From Pelodera strongyloides (lineage: Eukaryota; Nematoda; Chromadorea; Rhabditida; Rhabditidae): a DNA stretch of 64,000 nt. Of the stretch, positions 23,398 to 34,248 are shown piece by piece. The notes under the pieces were generated by a model that saw only the letters and a program-made list of their open reading frames with translations, ran no database searches and had not been told where the DNA came from. Position numbers and translations under genes: made by a program. The DNA is taken from NCBI GenBank assembly GCA_036852015.1, contig JAANDG010000001.1:62001-126000 (forward strand). The letters run 5' to 3'. How positions within the stretch are numbered: the first letter of the stretch is position 1; each line of letters begins with the position of its first letter.

Positions 23398-24371
23398 CTC
23401 AAACTCAAATGATCCAAGCGAGGTTCCCGTCGTTCAAATTACCCTTCTTTCGCGTTTGTGCTTCTATCGATTTATCTGAAAAAACTATCACACATTACAC
23501 CAAACCACTAGGGAAAATGAACCCTCGGTATGTATAAACAAGCCACACAGCTGTATCGTATGTTCCCTCTAAGCTTCTATGTAATGTGACAAATAACATA
23601 TCACACCGCATACAGAAATGACCAAATGTTCCAAAACCAATCCCAACAGATATCCATCTCAGAACAACACTGTCACATACAAGCAGCACATAAAATGAAT
23701 AAAAATGAAAACTTTATTATTCCTCATATCTTCAATATTTACAGAAAATGGCATTCACAATCAAGCAGTGGATAAAAACCTGGATAACTGAAATTATGAA
23801 ATAGTACATACGATTACACATCGGGAAGAAACACAACCGATTATTAAACTGAATATGTGCAGCAAATCTGTACAAAATTCAAATTAAGAGTTACTCCCCT
23901 TAAAAAAGGCGGCAGCCTGAACTGAGCCTGAACGAACTTTTCAATTTTTCTCAATTAATTGAAATAATTACTACAGGAAATAAAAGACAAAATCCTACAT
24001 GCAGTATATGTACAACGGAAAAGCAATCTATCTACAGTAAAATAACAAGTAATGCCAACTTTACATTTGTGTATATAAATTCGCATCCTTTAGAAAAATG
24101 GTTATCCAAATCATATAATATCGTTCATCAACTATATACAGCATGAGTATCAGATCGAGTGATCAAGCCATCTAGATTTATGCGTTACAAACTACGGTAG
24201 GATTAAATACATACAGTACTACTGACAACTGAGTTGAAACCAATAACCACTACTACCATATCTTATAACAACGGTAAAAAGGGAACATAAATACAGTATT
24301 GTAACAAAGAGGATGCTAAACACTCCAGAACACTGCATACAAAAAAATGACATTATAAATTAGAAAAAAAA
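23398..24371. other. Intergenic region, KLHL18 3' flank and CLIP 5' flank
   Basis: The two minus-strand genes are in tandem. It includes an AATAAA on the minus strand at 23718-23713, a candidate KLHL18 poly(A) signal. The first few hundred bases above 23398 should hold the CLIP promoter or 5' UTR. No gene seen. Confidence 0.5.
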
Positions 24372-27300
24372 CTACGTAAGCATCTCTGGTGGTATCGGAA
24401 TCACTCCCACGCCCACGCCACCCTCATGGGTACACATTGAGGGGGCCAAATCCCATTTGTCAGTGTCTTCACGATAAACTTCCATTGATGAGAGGTTGGA
24501 AATTCCATCGTACCTAAATATGTTTCATTATTGAGAGAAACTAGCACAAAATGGAGTACTGTATTCTCGGCTTGCCTTTCTTGGCATTTCGGCACAGAAT
24601 GGAACATTTTTTGCATATAATACATGGAAATGTCACATGGAGAGTTGTCCAGCACAGATTGCAGAACCACGTACTATGCCGCTTTACAAAAATACACTCA
24701 CCCTCCAATCGCGTATAGACAATTCGCTGTGGCCGCCACACTCACTCGACTTCTCTTAATATTCATCGGGGTAACTGGGGTCCATTCATTTGTAGCTGGA
24801 TCATAGCATTCCACGGAATTCAGGAATTGAGACCCGTCATACCTATAACGATAAACAATAGCCATACTTTTCACAGCATGCCAATAATTTCATACCATCT
24901 TTCTGTGCACCAACCTTTAAGAGAAACAACGGTCGGTTTTTGAAACGCATCGTGATTATGCAAATGAACGTAAATTGAATAAAAATTCGAGTAAATTGGC
25001 ATAAATACGTAAGAATTAAGTTGTGCATGATGTATTTCAAAAAGGGGCCGGTATTTCGCTTTAATATTAAATCACTTATAGTGCCTTTGACAAAAAAATA
25101 TAAGACGAAAAAAAAGTGATTTACCCAACAGTGCAACGTGCCAATGTCTCTATTTCAAAGATGGTCTGATGTCTAATAAAAACAGAAGTTTAAGTTGAAG
25201 AAAGAAGTGGATTAGTGTTTATGTAAGGAAGAACCAACCCTCCGCACAAATATATTTTTCCACCCATCGCAGCCGCTCCACAACGGCAACGCTTTCCAAG
25301 CATATTGGCGATCTGAATACACTTTTCGCATCACTATATCGTATATCTGATAAACGCAAAATTACCAAATAACAATGTACATATATTAGCTGCTATAACA
25401 TAAACTTTTACATGACAACGCTGCAGCCGAATAAATAAATATCACAGAAAACGTAATTGCAAACAGAGAAATACGACATTATTAATGGCAATGACGAAAC
25501 ATCGCATTTTAAAATGCATTTCTGGGTTTAGAGGTCAATATACGGCAACTAACGATAACTAGGCTCAATAACTTAAACATTCCCGTAAAAACTGACTGGC
25601 TTCCATTCTGAAGTCTCTGAACAAAAGCGTTCGGCCGAATTGAAGATAGACATACCATCATGGCCACCAATCGCTGAAAAATGTCATAAGTACGTGAAAT
25701 TCTTATTGTATTCTAATTAAAAACACATGGCAAAAGCCGCGTGGGTATATGGAGAAAAATTCCCAACCATAAAGGTATCCGTCCATAACAACTATCGCTG
25801 CTGCAGATCTCTGCTTCGACATATTTTGACCCATTTCCCAAGTGTCAGTGTCAGGCGAGTAGATCTAAATAGAAGTAGGAAACGATGAGAGAGACAAAGT
25901 AACATAGGTTCTATAAGTAACTGATATAGATAATTGCGAATGCGAATAGCGCCAAGAATAAGAAACAAGTGTTATCTCGATATCTGGTTTCATTGCAGAG
26001 TAGTAGAATGGTTTCTATCATGCATCCGCGTCCAGTCCGCATGCCAATGTTAAATTATTTCTTTTCTTATTTAAAGCGAAATATAGTTGTCCACGATGCG
26101 TTTCAAAAACCGGCCGGTATTTCGCTTTAATGTGCGTATAACAAGTGATATGTATAGTGTCGTTTTGTTGATCATCAATTAAGGAAAATTAACGGACTGA
26201 CAATGAAAAGACCGTATTCACCCCAAAAAAAGAACTAAACGAACCTCCACAGTTGATAAACTAGTGACTCCATCGTAGCCTCCGCAAACATACAGTTTCC
26301 CATTCATAAAAGCTGCACCGAGCGCTGATCGTTTCTTGTTCAGAGGACTGACCTTAAAGAGCCCAGAGTCCATAAATGATAAGTAGGCATACTAAGCAGT
26401 GCCGAGCAAACCTGCGGCAAGTTTCAAATGTCATAGCAATTAGCAATAAAACTTGAAAGAATAAGAAAAAGCAAAGTAAACTACCAACCGTCTTCCACTC
26501 GCTCTTGTTGAAATCGAAAACCTCAACCACGTTCAACCGCTCCTGGCCATTAAATCCACCAATTGCATACACCTGAACATCAACTTTCCATTTGCATAGA
26601 AGCTAGCTTATGGTAAAATACAATGGGAGGGTGTGATAAACATAAAGTTAATTACTTTTGAAATATTGCAGCATATCATGAAATGCACAATGACTGAATT
26701 CGCCATTCGCCAGGTGTCAAATTCCTTCAAAAATCTGCACCTTTGTTTGGGTTGCATTTTGCTTCTTCCAGTAACACACTTTCAAATAGAAACTTCTTTA
26801 AACCTCTGATGTAAACCCCGGTAACATATCCCTTTAAAAAAAGGGTTGCATAGTTGCATTTTGCTTTTTCTAGTAACACACTTTCAAATAGAAACTTCTT
26901 TAAACCTCTGATGTAAATCCGGGTAGCATATCCCTTTAAAAAAACAATCGTACCTTTCGTTCACTCGCCGCCACACCAACTCTGCTCCTCAAAGTGGTCA
27001 TGGCCCGCATTCCCATCCATTTATTGATCAAAGGATCAAACATTTCCACCAGAGATTTGCAGTCGCCCACCGAAGTTAGACCACCTAGACGAAGTAAAAT
27101 ATGATGGAGCATCATAAAATATGATGGAACACCAAAGTAGGATAGAGATACGACATATAACAAAGTATTGCAGCAAAGCACTCCCTTCGGAAGGTGAAGA
27201 ACCAGGTCCATCTTGATCAACTGGAAATAAACCAAAGTACAAACTAAACTAAACAGCATTTGCTTACCAACAGCAAATATTAAACCGGGCACATCTGTGC

Positions 27301-30300
27301 AGCATCGCTGCTTCGTTCGAAATGACTTCAGCAAGGACCGACGCTCGGGCATCAGATGATAGTCCTAAATAGATAGGCTGTTTTAACTGGCTGACGTGCG
27401 TCCATTATACGGAAGGATACCTCACAGTTTAAAACAATCCAGAGCCAGAGACCGAAAAAAAAAACATTCTGAAAATGGAATACATTCTGAATTCTGACCT
27501 TGGCTTCATCGAGTAGATCTCGGCAGGCCAAATCACCACGAACCAAATAATGGGATGCGACTTCGTCAGTGAGAAACGATGGTTTGAGCAGAGGAAGACG
27601 TACACATGCAAGCACCCTAAAAAATGAGTTTTCTCAAGCAACTGTTGCAGAGACTAGCACTAGCACTAATGAGCTAATGACGGAGAGAACGGAGCCAACT
27701 CCTTTTTCTGTGTAGAAGTAGGACAAATACGTTTCGGTAGTGATAAAAACAAACCTCGGAGCAAACTTCCTTCGAGTTGGATCATGTTGTACCCACTTAA
27801 TAGCGGCTTCGAATATCTAAAATTGAAATCATTTCCAGGTAATAATGAGTCTAATACCATACCAAATATCAAGATAATAAAAAAGTAATAACTTCAGTCT
27901 TCAAGTTCAAGTATACGTATACGCCTAGCATGTTCGGAACCAAACACCGAACGGCACTGCCGTTCCCGTTCTGCTGATGCTTACAAGTACGAATTATCTA
28001 GGTAGAATAAATGAGCCGAATAAATTAGTAATAATAATAGAGAACAGAGAACATACTTGTTCCTCGCCTTCAACATACAATTCGTCCCGAGCCAACAATT
28101 CTTCAACGTCTTCTACACACAAATGCAGGAAATCTTCACTTCTGGAGACCGAAAGGAAGTGCTTCTGGATAAAACACGTTTGATGAATATGGTAAAATTC
28201 AAGCAAACGACCCCCGTACATCGACAACAGTTGAAACCACTACGGGGGATTTCTTCTTGAAATAATAAAAGGTTTATCGTGTACCAAAGTGCCATGTTTC
28301 AGTTTCAATTCAAAGCAGATTTCACCTGCTACACAGCACTTTCCAAAGGATACTCTTTAGTCTTTATTCATTGAGGATATTGATAAGATAGGTGATTTCC
28401 CAGAGGACAATGAAAATTCAATTTATCGTGAAAAGGTGCTCTGTTTTAGGTAGGAGTTTTTGGCTCTTCTGCGCCATCATTGTTATGAGGTAGTTAGTTA
28501 ACTAACGGAAAATTTAGCGGCGACAATGAAAAATTCAAAATTTTAATACTTAACTGTTAATACTTAACGTCATGTTAATACTTAACTATATGAAAATGAC
28601 CAGTCGGTCTCTTCCGGCTGCAGGAATCGGCCTTCGGCCGATTTTTACCCTACTAATTAAATATTCTATGATACTATGATGCTTTACTTTTATTTGCTAA
28701 TTATTTACTTCTATCCAACGGGGAGCCAAAATAGCGGCTGGAGAAAAGTTGTAACGATAGACGTACAGTTTTTGAACTACTCAAACTTGGAGGCTAGCAC
28801 TTGAGCAGTCATACGTGTAGTAGTTAAAGAATAACGTGTCTGTTCAGTGAATAGAAAGCCAACTATGCGAATGAAAATGATATATGAAAGATATTTCACT
28901 AAGGAAGACCTTTTTCAGATCTGTCACTTATTTGTCGTGTTTTGATATACGTTGTTATATGAGACTGGCAATAGGCATTTATATCATTGGTATGCAACAA
29001 ACGGCGTAATACCCCACTAGCTTCAAACAATTACACTTCCTACTTTAAAACGTCCACTTGCTCAATTCTCTTTATGTTTATGTCTACGTCCATAGTCGCA
29101 ACACATTTCAAAAGTTCACGTGAACCAGCAGAAAAATGGAGCGCCGCAATTTTTGGCTCCCCGTTGGATAGAAGTAAATAATTAGCAAATAAAAGTAAAG
29201 TATCATAGTATCATAGAATATTTAATTAGTAGGGTAAAAATCGGCCGAAGGCCGATTCCTGCAGTCGGAAGAGACCGACTGGTCATTTTCATATAGTTAA
29301 GTATTAACATGACGTTAAGTATTAACAGTTAAGTATTAAAATTTTGAATTTTTCACTTTTTGTAGATGTGGCCCACAACCGAATTGGTCTCTTTTTGTCG
29401 CCGCTAAATTTTCCGTTAGTTAACTAACTACCTCATAACAATGATGGCGCAGAAGAGCCAAAAACTCCTACCTAAAACAGAGCACTTTTTCACGATAAAA
29501 TAATTTTCCTCTTTTTAGAGATATTTGGAAAATCAAGCCAAACTACCTGAATGTTCATTTAGGGGATATAAGTAACACACACATTTAAGTACGCATTATA
29601 CACTGAGTACCAATTCTGCAGCTCGTCGTCTTCGAGAACTTAAAGGGGCAGGCTCACGAGAAAAAAAAATATTTTTATACTTTACTACACATGGGAACGC
29701 CATTTTGTAGATATAGCTAGTAGACGCGGCTATTGTAATGTCCGGACCCTCCGTATTATCGTACATTTGCGTTTAAACATACGAGTTAATCGGACTGTAT
29801 GCAAATTTAAAGCGAAATACCAGCCGGTTTTTGAAACGCATCTCAAATAGCAGCATTATTATGCAGTTATGCTAAAAGGGGTCTATTGGGGTCTATTTTT
29901 CATTCAAATTTATGCTCATTTGCATATGAAGCATAGTAAAGCAGGGAGTATTCGGTGCGTTTCAAAAACCGGCCAGTATTTCTCTTTAAGATTCGTCGCT
30001 TATTAGCAAAATGTTTTGATTTGCATATACTTCCACATGCACGATAATGTGGAGTGCCCGGACATTATAATTGCCGATGCTAATTTCTGTATCTAAACGA
30101 TGACATTCCCATGTGTAAACTCGTATGGAGAATCGGAATATTATATTAAAGCATAAAAATATTGTTTTTCCCGTGAGCCTGACCCTTTTATCGACAGATT
30201 ATGGACATTCGGTGCTAGCTACCATAAACAAGTATAATGCCAAAGCTTTGAAGTCTACCTTGCATACGATAGGTTATTTTATTTGACTTCGAGTTTTTTT

Positions 30301-33300
30301 TTAGTAATTAATTCCTCCAAACTAAAGCGCTGAACCTTATAATGCTTGTTTTTTGGAAGATCATCCTTCGATAAAAGGAAACTACTTGAGCACTTCATTC
30401 TGGTGAGCCTCCAGGAAGGGATAACGAATAAATTCGACTGTTCCGCAAGGACGAATTTGCTTGGAAAAGAGTTTACATCTTGGTCATCTCCAAAACAAAC
30501 CAACATACACCCTATGTGTATTTTAGTTAAAATGTCCGTGGGTTAATTGATTCCTTCAAACTTCAAACTAAAATTACACATTGAAATTGGTAAGGGTTAA
30601 AGACTCAATTGTCGCTATTTACAGCTGTTTCGTAACAACGATAATTTTCCGCAAACACAGTCCTTTGTATTCGCGTTAAACGATAATTTGCCGGAAAGGG
30701 AGCCCGTTCAGTTCGCGACAACGATAAATTGCCGGAAACAGAGATTTTTAGTTTTCGATAAACGATAATTTGCCGGAAAGAGAGCCATTTCTGCTCGCGA
30801 TAAACGATAATTTGCCGGAAAGAGAGTCCTTTCCGTTCGCGATAAGAAAGGTCTTTCCGGAAAGGGGCGGGCCATTGCCGACACTTGCCGGAAAACCGTT
30901 TATCGTCTTATCGCGAGGACAAACTCTACCTTGTACCTTGCTTGACGAGGTAATCAAGAAATCAAGTATCCATTTTTGCAAAAAGTTCGTCGCTACCCGA
31001 AAATGAACCACCTACCATAACTCATTAACCCCCCGCTCTACTAGTTGCGCCATCCAGTTACTGATTGTGCGACATTAAATCTAGTAAGAAGTGAACAGCT
31101 AATTGGGAAGAAAGCGGAGGAGTCCAAACGTTAAATATTGGATTATGTAGCTTTACTCAGCAAGTATTCTTTGAACAATTTCTGAATGAAAAAGTTCAGT
31201 ACTATGTGAGACACAGTAATGTGTTCTAACTCCTTTTATATCCATGATTTTCTTACTATGTAAACGGCACTGATAGTGTCCCAAACAAAAAAGCAAATGT
31301 TGAACGCAAAACTTTGGGCTCTGGCCGAAACCGAGCCCACGACCCCTCGCTCAATAGTCGAGCGCTTTGCCAATGCACTACAAGGCATGTTGTTGTATGC
31401 AGTATTCATAAGTAAAGCCAGGGGGCATTAGGCGACAGGCACATTAAAAAACAGTTGCTATTTTGCAACTTTAAAACCTTGGAATTTCCAGCCTCTCATT
31501 AATTAACTTTTTGCTAGAGTACTGACCACCCAAATTCCAATGAGTGCCGCAGAGCCATTTTCTGGAATAAAATACTCGATAATGATAAATATTGTTCAGA
31601 CAATCTCCATTTTTTAATCGCTTATTTTCCGCGTTTAATACTTCCCTATTACCCCAGACTTCAGCAAAACTTTACACGCATTTGTCAAAAGCAAAAAAGG
31701 GGGATCCGAGGCTTACCAGCTTGAAAATTGGTGAAAAATAAACAAACATAAACGAATTTCTATTATATAGAGATTGTTTTCCATGGAAAATGCTTTATTT
31801 TATAATGTACTGTCAGCGTAAACTATGAACCATCCTAAGGGAGCCTGTGTATAAAAGGAAAAGGGGCGGAGCTTCCGGTGTGCGCACAAAACTGCGAAGG
31901 TGCAATGTTCGGGGCCCCAAAAGTCTAAGAAATCGATATCGGGGAAAGATGCCATCACAGAGAAATATTCTCAGCAACACTTCAATTATCTAATGCCGTA
32001 GTTTGGGAGCAAAATTTTCATTTAGAAGCGCGCTAGGGCCGAAAATGTACCAAAAATAGCATAAAAATCAATAAATCGATAATTAGAAATCAATATTTTA
32101 AAATTCTAATGGCTTTGCTGGAATCCTGCTCCCTGATATACTATAATGAACACCATTCCAAAAGTGTGCGTTTGATGTCCACGAAAATTGAGGAATGATA
32201 GAAAAAAAAAATCCACATAATACGTCAGTCGTTTTTTTCACAACTTTGCTTCAAAATGATCTTTTCTGGCTGAGTTTTTGCAGGTTTGTAAAGGAACATT
32301 AGAAGAGTAGATCTACCAAATTAGAGCCCATTTGGTCCAGTACTTTTTGTGCTATCAATTAATGAGTGCTCCCAGGTCCGGGAAACCCCCGGAGAAGAAC
32401 CAAAAAGGGCTAGGCTGCGCCTAGCCCCAAAATCGTCTGTGGTTGGAAAACTCTCCAAACATACACCACATCCAAAGAAATAATTACGAACCTGTATAAA
32501 TCTGTTGACCACAGGTAGAATGGTCGTGCAACCAACTGACGCACAAAAATTCTTAATTGACAGAACATTTGCTGTACTCAATCGCGGCTTCAGATACGAT
32601 GCACATTGTTCAACCAGTTCATCTAGAATATGAAAGGGTTTACCATTTACCACCAAAAGTCTACTTATGTGATGCAATCTACGTTGTAAGTAGTGAACAT
32701 GCAAGGAATGTAGGAAGCCCGAGCCAGCATTGTTAGAGAACTAATAGCAAACAAAAAACATACCTAAATTGAAGAAGTTGGCTGCTGCCATAAGATCTTG
32801 TATGTTCCCTGCTGACACTCGTATTTCACCAGTGTATGCGTAGTTTACTAATTGTTCCACTGTTTCCGCTTCGAGATCTAAATTTGAATACTTTCACTTG
32901 AATCGAAATGCTAGCCCCTTTGGAAAATTTGCATATGATAAGCAAATCCTATGTATCCTATGCTAATTTTGTACGATTGTCAACGGCAATCGCACAAAAT
33001 TAGCATAGGATACATAGGATTTGCTTATCATAGGCAAATTTTCCAAAGAGGCTAGCATTTCGCTTTAAAAACAGGATTTAACATAATTAATTGAAAAATT
33101 GAAACATACAAAGCTGCCCTCACACTTCAATGTACTGAACCGAACCTTCACCGACAAACACGAACACAACCATCGTACCTTGCAAGTATATATCCCGCTG
33201 CGACGCTTCAACCATATCCATAGTGAACATGGATCTGAAAACAGAAGATCTACATCGTTGAAAAATCTACAACAATAATAATAATAGTACCTAGTACCAG

Positions 33301-34248
33301 GAATGGTAAAAAGACACGCATGGCACTCTGTGTTCCTGAAGCAAATGTGGATATTGAACGTATGAGGAACGCAGTTATCACTTAACATGCTAATTAAAGC
33401 TCAGTTATCATTTTGAATTTTGACAAACCTGAAGTAAGGTATGACAGCAGAAAGAACTACACGGTGTGCGCTTAGCCGTCTACCTTGTATGTGCAACACG
33501 ACGTCACATAATTGGCCAAGGCGGCGAAGCTCATTTAGAGAGGAAAACGCCTAAACTTTGTTCGATTTAATATCCAGGCACGTTCAATTCGGGTTCGGAT
33601 AGTCGGATTTAGGCAACAGTAAGTGCAAACAAACAATCTGTATAACTGAAAGTTGATGTCTCTAGAAATGAACGTGATAACTACGCGAAGTGTGCTTCTT
33701 ATGCTAAGAACAATCTGCTTTCTTTTCTTAGCACGATAGGGCTAACATAGTTTGGGTTTGATACGAAGCCCCTTTTCAGTCTTAATCTTTCAATACGCAC
33801 GTTTGAAAATGCCGGTGCCGGTGATATTGCATATCAAAGTATATAAACAAATTTAACATAATGTGTCTAGTTCAACTAACTTGGCCAAACATGCGGTCCG
33901 AATTCGATACGGTCACTATGTCATCGTCGTCCTCTGTGTACAGAGATATATGTGCTGAAATACGCGAACGTAACAAATACAGGTCTTAAAATTCTATGAA
34001 AAACTAGGTTCAGAATCTCGAGTAAGGCACAAAAAAGTGTGCTCAGCTCTTGTCATTTCAGCTTTCAACCAAGCTGCCTAGTTTGGACACTAAATAGCAA
34101 GCTTGAGCCTCCACCTCCAGGGCATTTAAACGCAACAACCCGTCCAATCCAATAAATGTAAGTAACAACATTCAATATAAGTGTTCCGAACGCACTGGTC
34201 GTTGACCTACAAGATGAAATACTTACGTTTTCGAGAATCATCGTCCAT
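24372..34248 (-). CDS. KLHL18: Kelch-like protein 18 (BTB-BACK-Kelch), complete
   Basis: Substrate adaptor of a CUL3 ubiquitin ligase. Exons 5' to 3': 34227-34248, 33881-33954, 33429-33529, 33179-33234, 32764-32877, 32492-32622, 28057-28164, 27755-27816, 27499-27616, 27268-27364, 26954-27084, 26489-26572, 26245-26352, 25768-25864, 25597-25673, 25239-25312, 24702-24842, 24372-24513. The total is 1737 nt, 578 residues, in frame; human KLHL18 is about 574. BTB domain: [20 protein letters not shown] to about [29 protein letters not shown] to DLLDEAK. The KLHL18-like bridge DYHLMPERR...RCCT...GLIFAVGG follows. Six Kelch blades follow with GG doublets (VYAIGG, LYVCGG, LYAIGG, IYLCGG, LYAIGG) and the end [14 protein letters not shown]. 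An acidic N-terminal stretch ([15 protein letters not shown]) precedes BTB. The 4.3 kb intron between BTB and BACK exons is packed with repeats. Confidence 0.93.
24586..24687. repeat. Decayed repeat E, copy 2
   Basis: Counterpart of 20942-21025, with GGCATTTCGGCACAGAATGG and CAGAACCACGTACTATGCCG. It lies in the last KLHL18 intron. Confidence 0.35.
24917..25064. mobile_element. TTAA MITE, family A, copy 6
   Basis: TTAA ends. The left inverted repeat is worn (TTAAGAGAAACAACGGTCGG); the right end is CCGGTATTTCGCTTTAA. KLHL18 intron. Confidence 0.8.
26071..26130. mobile_element. TTAA MITE, family A, copy 7 (internal deletion, 60 bp)
   Basis: The left tip TTAAAGCGAAATA joins directly to the right arm GTCCACGATGCGTTTCAAAA and CCGGCCGGTATTTCGCTTTAA. 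A deletion derivative in a KLHL18 intron. Confidence 0.88.
26751..26944. repeat. Tandem duplication, 102-bp period
   Basis: 26751-26842 and 26853-26944 are about 93% alike, each running from GTTGCATTTTGCTT to CATATCCCTTTAAAAAAA. Ends at the donor side of a KLHL18 exon (26954). Intronic, recent local duplication. Confidence 0.9.
28424..29500. mobile_element. Foldback transposon with inverted arms of about 315-360 bp
   Basis: The left arm (about 28424-28738) and right arm (about 29142-29499) are near-exact inverted copies from TTATCGTGAAAAGGTGCTCT at the tip to TCCAACGGGGAGCCAAAAT inside. Each arm carries three TTAATACTTAAC subrepeats and a small perfect hairpin (ATCGGCCTTCGGCCGAT). The right arm has about 40 extra bases. 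The unique middle, about 400 bp, has no recognisable transposase. It lies in the large KLHL18 intron and is probably non-autonomous. Confidence 0.9.
29807..29989. mobile_element. TTAA MITE, family A, copy 8
   Basis: TTAA-bounded inverted repeats (TTAAAGCGAAATACCAGCCG). Internal GGGGTCTATTTTTCATTC variant. Large KLHL18 intron. Confidence 0.9.
30636..30925. repeat. Tandem-like array of CGATAATTTGCCGGAAAG units
   Basis: At least five units of roughly 40-55 bp share ACGATAATTTGCCGGAAA, mostly preceded by CGCGATAA. The last part also carries inverted copies (TCTTTCCGGAAAG, CGTTTATCGTC). Frames stay open on both strands because the unit is short and stop-free, not because a protein is encoded. Large KLHL18 intron. 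Confidence 0.8.
31317..31386 (-). other. tRNA-like relic (possible SINE head)
   Basis: On the minus strand TAGTGCATTGG (31380-31370) fits a pol III A box, and GGCTCGGTTTC (31337-31327) is a weakened B box at tRNA-like spacing. The intervening CGCTCGACTATTGAGCG can form an anticodon-type arm. The acceptor stem is not convincing, so it is probably a decayed tRNA-derived element, not a working tRNA. Confidence 0.35.
32900..33068. mobile_element. Hairpin MITE, family B, copy 1
   Basis: Almost the whole element is one inverted repeat. GAAATGCTAGCCCCTTTGGA at the left matches the complement at the right, and the arms continue through GCAAATCCTATGTATCCTAT to a short loop around 32980. The right end is CGCTTTAA; the left tip is mutated to GAATCGAAAT. 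KLHL18 intron, about 20 bp from the acceptor of exon 32764-32877. Confidence 0.92.

Noticed and set aside
27977..28260. Plus-strand open frames of 67-68 codons
   Set aside because: Antisense to the KLHL18 BACK exon 28057-28164.
30748..31011. Repetitive protein with SGKLSFI or PERE repeats
   Set aside because: Both strands are open because the short DNA repeat lacks stops; the repeats are at DNA level.
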